The notes under the pieces were generated by a model, which was given only the letters and a program-made list of their open reading frames with translations, ran no database searches and had not been told where the DNA came from. Positions 7,230 to 13,189 of a stretch of 14,026 nt of DNA are shown in pieces (within the stretch, counting starts at the first letter, position 1; each line of letters starts with the position of its first letter). The translations under genes and the position numbers were made by a program. Source of the stretch: JAVBSC01 sp031547305. GTDB lineage: Bacteria; Desulfobacterota; Desulfovibrionia; Desulfovibrionales; Desulfovibrionaceae. The stretch spans positions 1 through 14,026 of the forward strand of contig JAVBSC010000050.1 of NCBI GenBank assembly GCA_031547305.1. Reading direction: 5' to 3'.

Positions 7230-7291
7230 AAGATTTTGAGGCAGACGAACATATCATTGTGTACTTTTTATACTTTTTCTCCAGTAAGCCC

Positions 7292-7309
7292 TTGGCCCTG
7301 TTTTTGCTT
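7292..7309 (+). promoter_or_regulatory. Sigma54 (-24/-12) promoter of the ygeX operon
   Basis: TTGGCCCTGTTTTTGCTT matches the RpoN consensus TGGCAC-N5-TTGCW. The invariant GG (7294-7295) and GC (7306-7307) are separated by exactly 10 bp. Transcription would start near 7319 and give a leader of about 54 nt before ygeX. The divergently unneeded gap and the adjacent sigma54 activator gene strongly support it; no experimental evidence is available here. Confidence 0.8.
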
Positions 7310-7372
7310 TTATAACAAGCAAAGCTGAACGCCAAAATACGTTCCGCCAAAACTTTTTACCACGGGGCCATC

Positions 7373-8596
7373 ATGTCAATCTGGATGTATCTGAATCCTT
7401 CGCGCAAGGAAGCCGGGCATGGGGCGGATCTTTCCGCGCTTTCCACGGCCAGCGCAGAAGCGGTGCGCGGCTTTCACGCCACGTTCAAGGAATACAAGCC
7501 CACTCCGCTTGCGGCTTTGCCAGGCCTGGCGCGTGAGCTTGGCCTGAAAAACGTTCTGGTCAAGGACGAATCCAAGCGCTTCGGGCTGAACGCCTTCAAA
7601 GTGCTGGGCGGCTCCTTCGCCATTGGGCGGTACGTGGCGGGCCGGCTGGGCCTTCCTCTGAACGGGTTGACACGCGACCTGCTCTGTTCTCCGGACGTGC
7701 GCGCCAAAACGGGCGACATCACCTTCATCACCACCACGGACGGAAACCACGGCCGCGGCGTGGCCTGGACCGCCCGCGAACTGGGCTACAAGGCCATTGT
7801 CTTTATGCCCAAGGGCTCGGCCCAGATCCGCGTGGACAACATCCTGGCCGAAGGCGCGAAGTGCACGGTCACGGATATGAACTATGACGAAGCCGTGCGT
7901 ATGAGCTGGAACATGGCTCAGGAAAAGGGCTACATCATGGTGCAGGACACGGCCTGGGACGGCTATGAGGAGATCCCCACCTGGATCATGCAGGGCTACG
8001 GCACCCTGGCCCTGGAAGCCCTGGAACAGATGAGGGACCAGGGCGTAATGCCCACCCACTGCTTCCTGCAGGCCGGGGTCGGCTCCTTTGCCGGAGCCGT
8101 GGTCGGCTTCCTATCCTCCGCCCTGGGCAAGGACGCCCCCAAATTCATCATCGTGGAGCCGCACAAAGCCAACTGCATTTATAAATCCGCCGTGGCCGCG
8201 GACGGCAAGCCGCATAACGTCACCGGCGAAATGAACACCCTTATGGCCGGCCTGGCCTGCGGCGAGCCCAACACCATCAGTTGGGGCCTTTTGCGCGACT
8301 ACGCCGCCGCCTATGTTTCCTGCCCGGACTACATCGCGGCCAACGGCATGCGTATTCTGGCCGCCCCGGTGCATGGAGATTCCCCGATAATTTCCGGCGA
8401 ATCCGGTGCGGCCACCACCGGCCTTTTGCAGTGGCTCATGCAGCACCCGGCCGCGCGCGCCCAGCGCGACGCCCTTGGCCTGGGCAAGGATTCCGTGGTC
8501 CTGAACATCAGCACCGAGGGCGATACCGCCCCGGAGGTTTACCGCAACGTGGTCTGGTTCGGCGACCACAGCGATACGGATTTGTCTGGCGAATAG
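7373..8596 (+). CDS. ygeX: 2,3-diaminopropionate ammonia-lyase
   Basis: PLP-dependent enzyme that splits 2,3-diaminopropionate into pyruvate and two ammonia molecules. It has 407 residues, close to E. coli YgeX (398), and belongs to the fold-type II (tryptophan synthase beta) family. KDESKRFGLNAFKVLGG (64-80) contains the Schiff-base lysine K76. TTDGNHGRG (121-129) holds the catalytic aspartate D123 and the asparagine loop that contacts PLP. QAGVGSFAG is the glycine-rich loop that binds the PLP phosphate, and VQDTAWDGYEEIPTWIMQGY is typical of this subfamily. The ATG at 7373 has GGGG 5 nt upstream. It is the first gene after the sigma54 promoter and, in the yge-type pathway, would carry out the last carbon-releasing step. 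Confidence 0.93.
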   Translation: MSIWMYLNPSRKEAGHGADLSALSTASAEAVRGFHATFKEYKPTPLAALPGLARELGLKNVLVKDESKRFGLNAFKVLGGSFAIGRYVAGRLGLPLNGLTRDLLCSPDVRAKTGDITFITTTDGNHGRGVAWTARELGYKAIVFMPKGSAQIRVDNILAEGAKCTVTDMNYDEAVRMSWNMAQEKGYIMVQDTAWDGYEEIPTWIMQGYGTLALEALEQMRDQGVMPTHCFLQAGVGSFAGAVVGFLSSALGKDAPKFIIVEPHKANCIYKSAVAADGKPHNVTGEMNTLMAGLACGEPNTISWGLLRDYAAAYVSCPDYIAANGMRILAAPVHGDSPIISGESGAATTGLLQWLMQHPAARAQRDALGLGKDSVVLNISTEGDTAPEVYRNVVWFGDHSDTDLSGE

Positions 8597-8605
8597 CCCC
8601 GCGCG

Positions 8606-8636
8606 GGCCGGAGCCTTTGCTCCGGCCAGGATTTTT
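8606..8636 (+). terminator. Strong intercistronic hairpin, possible partial terminator
   Basis: GGCCGGAGC (8606-8614) pairs perfectly with GCTCCGGCC (8619-8627) around a CTTT tetraloop. Five T residues begin only 4 nt beyond the stem (8632-8636). It lies 10 nt after the ygeX stop and about 60 nt before the permease start. The displaced T run makes full termination doubtful; attenuation or protection of the ygeX transcript end is equally possible. Confidence 0.55.
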
Positions 8637-8693
8637 CGGAACAGAGCGGTTTGCTCCCTCTGGAGAAAACCGGCTGGCCGGCAGGAGATGAAG

Positions 8694-10016
8694 ATGTCTG
8701 AAAAATTCGCACACTCTCAGGGTTCCCGCGTTGCGGAGGCCCAACAGGATTTTGAACTGGAAGCCGTACCGGCGGACAAGCGCCGCAGCTTCTGGAGTAT
8801 TACCGTGGTCTGGACCGGCTACGTTTTTCTGGTCACCAGCATGATGGCCGGCGGCGGCCTGGCCAGCGGCCTTTCCATGGGCGAGATCGTCGGCGCCACC
8901 CTGGCCGGGAATATTTTTTTGAGCGCCGTTGCTGTATTGATCAGCTATATAGCCTGCACCACCGGCCTCACTTTCGCACTGATCACCAGGCACAGCTTCG
9001 GCTGTGAAGGGTCCCGGGCCGCCTCCCTTTTTGCCCCCCTGATCAACCTGGGCTGGTATACAATCCAGTCCGCCCTTTACGGCCACCTGATCGCCCAGAT
9101 TTTCGGGCTTGGCGAGACCGGAGAATATATGGCCATGGCCGGGAGCGCCCTGGTCATGGGAATTTTCGCCGTCATCGGCATGGAAGCGCTCACTGTGCTC
9201 GGACTGGTGGCTATTCCGGCCATCATTTTCCTGAGCATCGCCACGGCCATGCGGGCCGTATCCGGGGTGGACGGCGGTTTCGGCGCCCTGATGGCCGCTG
9301 TTCCCGCCGATCCGATACCCTGGAGCAAAGGGGTGATCCTGGTCATCGGCACCTGGATTTTTTCCGCCGCCACCTGCATAGCCGATATCATGCGCTACGC
9401 CCGCAACGTTAAGGACGCCATCGTGAGCGCGGTGATCAGCCTTGTCCTGGGCAACAGCCTGCTGATCATCTGCGGCGCCGTCACCGCCTTCGCCGTCAAG
9501 GAATCCGACCTCACCTCCGTGCTGCTTAAGCTTGGCCTGGTGGTTCCCGCCATCATACTCATGACCACAAACATCTTCACCACCAACGCCACCAACCTGT
9601 ATTCAAACGCTCTGGGGCTGTCCAACGTGTTCCGCAGAGCCGGCAAAAGGAAGATCTTCATCGGGATGCTGCTTTTCGCCATCGCCATGACCTTTACCCG
9701 TCCTTACCGGATTGACGCCCTGTTCTCCTTCCTCAATATGCTGGGCACTGTCGTGCCGCCCCTGCCCGGCATCATTCTGGCGGACTTCTTCATTCTGAAC
9801 AAAGGCCGGTATCCGCACCTGTCCACTACCAACGGCCTCAGCGTAAACTGGAACGCCTGCGCCGCCTGGGCCATCGGCACTGTCCTGGTCTTTGTGATTC
9901 CCTGGGGATTCCCGCCGCTTAACGGCATCCTGCTGGGCGCCGCTCTGTATCTTGGCCTGCAGAAGATCCGGCCGGCCAGAAAGACAACCGCCAACACGGG
10001 AAAGGAGGCCATATGA
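8694..10016 (+). CDS. NCS1-family nucleobase permease (CodB-like)
   Basis: Inner-membrane transporter of 440 residues, probably a cation or proton symporter for a purine or pyrimidine base such as cytosine, hypoxanthine, xanthine or urate. About twelve hydrophobic segments follow an N-terminal tail with the NCS1 entry pattern FELEAVPADKRRSFWSITVVW. The LGWYTIQSAL segment (119-128) has W121 and Q125 at the positions of the Trp/Gln pair that contacts substrate in NCS1 transporters such as Mhp1 and CodB. TNIFTTNATNLYSNALGLSN matches the later substrate-side helix. The ATG at 8694 was chosen over 8688 because AGGAG (8683-8687) touches 8688 directly but is 6 nt from 8694. The E. coli urate cluster uses an NCS2 carrier, so an NCS1 carrier is a variation. 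It overlaps the next gene by 4 nt (ATGA). The exact substrate is unknown. Confidence 0.87.
   Translation: MSEKFAHSQGSRVAEAQQDFELEAVPADKRRSFWSITVVWTGYVFLVTSMMAGGGLASGLSMGEIVGATLAGNIFLSAVAVLISYIACTTGLTFALITRHSFGCEGSRAASLFAPLINLGWYTIQSALYGHLIAQIFGLGETGEYMAMAGSALVMGIFAVIGMEALTVLGLVAIPAIIFLSIATAMRAVSGVDGGFGALMAAVPADPIPWSKGVILVIGTWIFSAATCIADIMRYARNVKDAIVSAVISLVLGNSLLIICGAVTAFAVKESDLTSVLLKLGLVVPAIILMTTNIFTTNATNLYSNALGLSNVFRRAGKRKIFIGMLLFAIAMTFTRPYRIDALFSFLNMLGTVVPPLPGIILADFFILNKGRYPHLSTTNGLSVNWNACAAWAIGTVLVFVIPWGFPPLNGILLGAALYLGLQKIRPARKTTANTGKEAI
10001..10008 (+). promoter_or_regulatory. Strong ribosome site for the 61-residue protein
   Basis: AAAGGAGG is a full anti-16S match placed 4 nt before the ATG at 10013, inside the last codons of the permease gene. 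It supports real translation of the small downstream gene, coupled to the permease through the ATGA overlap. Confidence 0.75.
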
Positions 10017-10198
10017 ACGCCACGCCGGAAAAAATAAGCCGCTGCAGGAACATCGCCTGGGCCGGGATCGTCATTATGGGTATCGGCTCTTTCATGGCCT
10101 GCCTGCCGGAAAGCAGGTCCCTCATGATCACCGGCAGCGCCGTGCTGCTCCTGGGCATAGCGGTGAGCGCCTACGGGTTCACCTGGTGGAGGCCCTGA
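10013..10198 (+). CDS. Small two-helix membrane protein of unknown function
   Basis: A 61-residue protein I do not recognise. It has a short polar, basic N-terminus (MNATPEKISRCR) and two predicted transmembrane helices at about 13-31 (NIAWAGIVIMGIGSFMACL) and 37-58 (LMITGSAVLLLGIAVSAYGFTW). A short PESRS turn joins them, forming a helical hairpin. The case for a real gene is good: a near-perfect Shine-Dalgarno sequence, a 4-nt ATGA overlap with the permease and only 2 nt before the deaminase start. Translational coupling to an NCS1 carrier suggests an accessory or stabilising subunit of the transporter, but this is inference from position only. Confidence 0.75.
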   Translation: MNATPEKISRCRNIAWAGIVIMGIGSFMACLPESRSLMITGSAVLLLGIAVSAYGFTWWRP

Positions 10199-10200
10199 GA

Positions 10201-10677
10201 ATGAATCATCTCCGTTACCTCATGGAAGCCGTAAAAGAAGCCCGCCTGGCCAGAGAAGCCGGCAACACGCCGTTCGGGGCGGTGCTGGTGGATGCCGACG
10301 GCGAGATTATCCTGCGCCAGCGCAATGTGGAAATAACGGAACGCGACTGCACCGGACATGCGGAAACCGCCCTGATGCGCGCGGCCGGCAAAAAATACGA
10401 CCGGGACTTCCTGTGGACCTGCACGCTCTATTCCATAGCGGAACCATGCGCCATGTGCACCGGGGCCATTTACTGGGGCAATGTGGGCCGGATCGTCTAC
10501 GGGATTTCCGAAAAAAAGCTGCTGGCGCTCACCGGGGCGGACCCGCAAAACCCCACCTTTGATCTGCCCTGCCGTGAGGTTCTCGCCAGGGGGCAGAAAA
10601 AAGTGGAGGTCATCGGCCCGATCAACGATATCGCCGACGCGGTTTATGAAGTTCACAAGGGATATTGGCGTAAATAA
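10201..10677 (+). CDS. Zinc-dependent nucleobase/nucleoside deaminase (GuaD/TadA superfamily)
   Basis: A 158-residue cytidine-deaminase-fold enzyme that would hydrolyse an exocyclic amino group. The zinc site is complete: GHAETALM supplies H53 and the proton-shuttling E55, and EPCAMCTGAIYW supplies C83 and C86. The NTPFGAVLV start and EPC-x-MC-x-GAIYW resemble bacterial guanine deaminase (GuaD, about 156 residues) more than tRNA adenosine deaminase TadA. Guanine to xanthine, or a related amino-purine reaction, is therefore the best guess. The start at 10201 has GGTGGAGG (10186-10193) 8 nt or less upstream and lies 2 nt after the small membrane gene. The reading frame stays open upstream to 9952, but that part overlaps the permease and small gene and is not used. 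Tight linkage to a nucleobase permease supports a salvage or catabolic role. Confidence 0.83.
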   Translation: MNHLRYLMEAVKEARLAREAGNTPFGAVLVDADGEIILRQRNVEITERDCTGHAETALMRAAGKKYDRDFLWTCTLYSIAEPCAMCTGAIYWGNVGRIVYGISEKKLLALTGADPQNPTFDLPCREVLARGQKKVEVIGPINDIADAVYEVHKGYWRK

Positions 10678-10745
10678 ACTTGCCGCGCCGGCCGGATCGG
10701 CTCAGGATAACATATAAAACATAGATAGTTATAAGGAGCGCTCTC

Positions 10746-11951
10746 ATGGATTTCAGTAAGATTAACGAACTGAGCAAAAAATACGAACCCCAAATGACCC
10801 GCTTCCTGCGCGACATGATCGCCATTCCTTCCGAAAGCTGCGGAGAGGAAAAAGTGGTCAAGCGCATTAAAAAAGAAATGGAAGACGTTGGCTACGATCG
10901 CGTGGAGATCGACAAAATGGGCAACGTTATCGGCTATGTGGGCAACGGCCCGCGCCTGATCGCCTTTGACGCGCACATTGATACCGTGGGCGTTGGCGAA
11001 CGCGCCAACTGGACCTTTGATCCCTACCAGGGCTATGAGGACGCGGAAACCATCGGCGGCCGCGGCGCTTCGGACCAGGAAGGCGGCATGGCCTCCATGG
11101 TTTACGGCGGCCTGATCATGAAGGACCTCGGCCTGATCCCGGCTGACGTCACCGTGGCCATGGTTGGCACGGTGCAGGAAGAAGACTGCGACGGCCTGTG
11201 CTGGCAGTACCTGATTAAGGAACACGGCCTGAAGCCGGAATTCGTGGTTTCCACCGAGCCCACGGACGGGCGCATTCATCGCGGCCAGCGCGGCCGCATG
11301 GAAATCCGCGTGGACGTGCGCGGCGTTTCCTGCCACGGCTCCGCTCCGGAACGCGGCGACAACGCCATCTTCCGCATGGGGCACATCCTTACCGAACTGG
11401 AGCAGCTCCAGGGCAAGCTTAAAGACGACCCCTTCCTTGGCAAAGGAACGCTCACCGTTTCCCAAATCTTCTACTCTTCCCCTTCCCGCTGCGCCGTGGC
11501 GGACGGCTGCTCCATCTCCATCGACCGCCGTCTGACCTGGGGCGAGAACAAGGATTCATCCCTGGACGAAATTCGCAACTTGCCTTCAGTCAAAGCCGCC
11601 GGAGACAAGGTGAAGGTCTCCATGTACACCTACGAGGCCCCGTCCTGGACCGGCCTGGTCTACCCTACGGACTGCTACTTCCCCACCTGGGCGCTCCCGG
11701 CCGAACATAAAGTCTGCGACGCCGCGGAGGAAGCCTACCGCAAGCTTTTTAACGTCGAGCCGGTAACGGACAAGTGGACCTTCTCCACCAACGGCGTGTC
11801 CATTATGGGCATGTTCGGCATACCGGTGGTCGGCTTTGGCCCGGGCAAGGAAAAAGAAGCCCACGCCCCCAACGAAAAAACCTGGAAAGAAGACCTGGTG
11901 CGCTGCGCCGCCCTGTACGCCGCCCTGCCCGGCATCTATGTAAAAGGATAA
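10746..11951 (+). CDS. ygeY: YgeY-family M20 metallohydrolase
   Basis: A 401-residue M20-family hydrolase, matching E. coli YgeY (about 403) and the group annotated as selenium-metabolism-linked hydrolases. The di-metal site is visible: FDAHIDTVG (H77, D79), GRGASDQEGG (bridging D110), the catalytic EE pair in GTVQEEDCDG (145-146), STEPTDG (E171) and H373 in KEAHAPNEK. The dimerisation domain lies between about 180 and 295. M20 enzymes remove amide, ureido or carbamoyl groups. In the published anaerobic uric acid route, as I recall it, YgeY acts on a ureido-amino acid derived from diureidopropionate; its exact substrate here is inference. AAGGAG (10733-10738) lies 7 nt before the ATG. A 68-nt gap separates it from the deaminase; only 3 nt separate it from the kinase gene. 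Confidence 0.9.
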   Translation: MDFSKINELSKKYEPQMTRFLRDMIAIPSESCGEEKVVKRIKKEMEDVGYDRVEIDKMGNVIGYVGNGPRLIAFDAHIDTVGVGERANWTFDPYQGYEDAETIGGRGASDQEGGMASMVYGGLIMKDLGLIPADVTVAMVGTVQEEDCDGLCWQYLIKEHGLKPEFVVSTEPTDGRIHRGQRGRMEIRVDVRGVSCHGSAPERGDNAIFRMGHILTELEQLQGKLKDDPFLGKGTLTVSQIFYSSPSRCAVADGCSISIDRRLTWGENKDSSLDEIRNLPSVKAAGDKVKVSMYTYEAPSWTGLVYPTDCYFPTWALPAEHKVCDAAEEAYRKLFNVEPVTDKWTFSTNGVSIMGMFGIPVVGFGPGKEKEAHAPNEKTWKEDLVRCAALYAALPGIYVKG

Positions 11952-11954
11952 GCC

Positions 11955-12920
11955 ATGAGCAAGCTGGCTGTCATCGCCATCGGCGGCAACTCGCTGATCA
12001 GCGAAAAAAACAAAAAGAGCGTCGAAGATCAGTATGACGCCATTTGCGCCACCGTGCGCCACATCGCGGATGTCATCGAATCCGGCTGGCGCGTTTGCAT
12101 CACCCACGGCAACGGCCCGCAGGTCGGCTTTATCCTGCTGCGCTCGGAAATAGCCCGCAAAGCCAACGGCATGCACCCCGTGCCTCTGGTCTCCTGCGTG
12201 GCCGATACCCAGGGCGCCATAGGCTGGCAGATCCAGCAGGCCCTGACCAACGAACTGCGGGCGCGCGGCTATTACAAAAAACACAGCGACGGCCAGGTGG
12301 TCAGCCTGGTCACCCAAGTGCGCGTGGACGCAAAAGACCCCGGTTTTCAAAACCCGGACAAGTACATCGGGGAATTCTACGACGAAGCCGAAGTGCCCGG
12401 CCTGAAAGCCCAGCACCCGGACTGGACCCTGAAGCAGGACGCCAACCGCGGCTGGCGCCGCGTGGTGGCCAGCCCTTCCCCGGTGGAAATCGTGGAGTTG
12501 GACGCCATCCGCGCCCTGCTGGCCGGCGGCTTCAACCTGGTTACCGTGGGCGGCGGCGGCATTCCGGTAATGTCCGACGGCAAGGGCGGCCTGCGCGGCG
12601 TGGATTCCGTCATCGATAAAGACCTGGCTTCCCGCATGCTGGCCAACGAACTTGACGCCGACCTGCTGGTCATTTCCACAGGGGTGGAAAAGGTCTGCAT
12701 AAACTACGGCAAGCCGGATCAGAAGGAACTGGACCGCGCCAGCGCCGCCGAACTGCGCGCCTGGTACGACCAGGGCCAGTTCCCGGCCGGCAGCATGGGC
12801 CCCAAGATCAAAGCCGCCCTGGACTTTCTTGAACGCGGCGGCAAAGAAGTGATCATCACCAGCCCGGAACACCTGAAAGCCGCTGTGGACGGCCAGGCCG
12901 GCACGCATGTCGTCAAGTAG
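11955..12920 (+). CDS. yqeA: Carbamate kinase (YqeA/ArcC-like)
   Basis: A 321-residue amino-acid-kinase-fold enzyme that makes ATP from carbamoyl phosphate and ADP, releasing carbamate, which decays to ammonia and CO2. Key motifs are IAIGGNSLI (7-15), THGNGPQVGFI (50-60) for carbamoyl phosphate binding, the VGGGGIPV loop, and VDSVIDKDLASRMLANELDADLLVISTGVEKV, the nucleotide-side segment typical of carbamate kinases. The length is slightly above E. coli YqeA (about 310). AAGGA (11944-11948) overlaps the ygeY stop codon and lies 6 nt before the ATG, so the two genes are translated together. In this cluster it would collect energy from the carbamoyl phosphate released by YgeW. No arginine deiminase genes are present, so the ureide context is preferred over arginine fermentation. 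Confidence 0.93.
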   Translation: MSKLAVIAIGGNSLISEKNKKSVEDQYDAICATVRHIADVIESGWRVCITHGNGPQVGFILLRSEIARKANGMHPVPLVSCVADTQGAIGWQIQQALTNELRARGYYKKHSDGQVVSLVTQVRVDAKDPGFQNPDKYIGEFYDEAEVPGLKAQHPDWTLKQDANRGWRRVVASPSPVEIVELDAIRALLAGGFNLVTVGGGGIPVMSDGKGGLRGVDSVIDKDLASRMLANELDADLLVISTGVEKVCINYGKPDQKELDRASAAELRAWYDQGQFPAGSMGPKIKAALDFLERGGKEVIITSPEHLKAAVDGQAGTHVVK

Positions 12921-12940
12921 ATGCGGGACTCCGCCCCGTG

Positions 12941-12966
12941 CCCCGGCAGGGGACTGAGTCCCCTGC
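12941..12966. repeat. GC-rich nested inverted repeats after carbamate kinase
   Basis: GCAGGGGACT (12946-12955) and AGTCCCCTGC (12957-12966) form a 10-bp inverted repeat about a single G. CCCC (12941-12944) can instead pair with GGGG (12949-12952), so alternative structures compete. GGGACT also occurs at 12925-12930. There is no T run after it. It looks like an intergenic palindromic repeat or a transcript-end hairpin rather than a classical terminator. Confidence 0.5.
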
Positions 12967-12989
12967 ACCTAGCGATAGTGGGGATGTAT

Positions 12990-13140
12990 TAGAGCAATTT
13001 CACTTTGAAATTGCTCGGCAGACGCGAAGCGGATGCCCGCGAAGCGTGTAGTTTATCTTAAAAATTTCGCATTGTTATAAGCAACACACTATACCGTTTG
13101 CGAAACTTGTATTGTTCAATTTCAAAGTTAAAATGCTCTA
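12990..13140. mobile_element. MITE-like element with 24-bp terminal inverted repeats
   Basis: The 24 bases at 12990-13013 and the reverse complement of 13117-13140 agree at 22 positions, both starting TAGAGCA and sharing ACTTTGAAATTG. The 151-bp unit encodes nothing. Its left end also folds on itself: GAGCAATTTC (12992-13001) with GAAATTGCTC (13007-13016). Inside are two CGCGAAGCG copies 15 bp apart (13023-13031, 13038-13046). Both outer ends are TA, which could be a TA target duplication as made by IS630/mariner-type transposases. It lies between the kinase gene and ygeW, ending 49 nt before the ygeW start. Confidence 0.6.
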
Positions 13141-13189
13141 TTGAGAAAATGAATTTTGCAACCCCCAACAATATATGCAGGAGAACACC

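Noticed and set aside
9952..10200. N-terminal extension of the deaminase frame back to 9952.
   Set aside because: It lies over the permease and small membrane gene in another frame; a good ribosome site fits the ATG at 10201.
11586..12968. Long 460-codon open frame on the minus strand.
   Set aside because: Antisense to ygeY and the carbamate kinase, which both have full motif support; composition is typical of a shadow frame.
13060..13140. Possible sigma70 promoter for ygeW within the MITE-like element.
   Set aside because: Several TTG and TATA-like pieces occur but none has both acceptable boxes and a 16-18 nt spacer.
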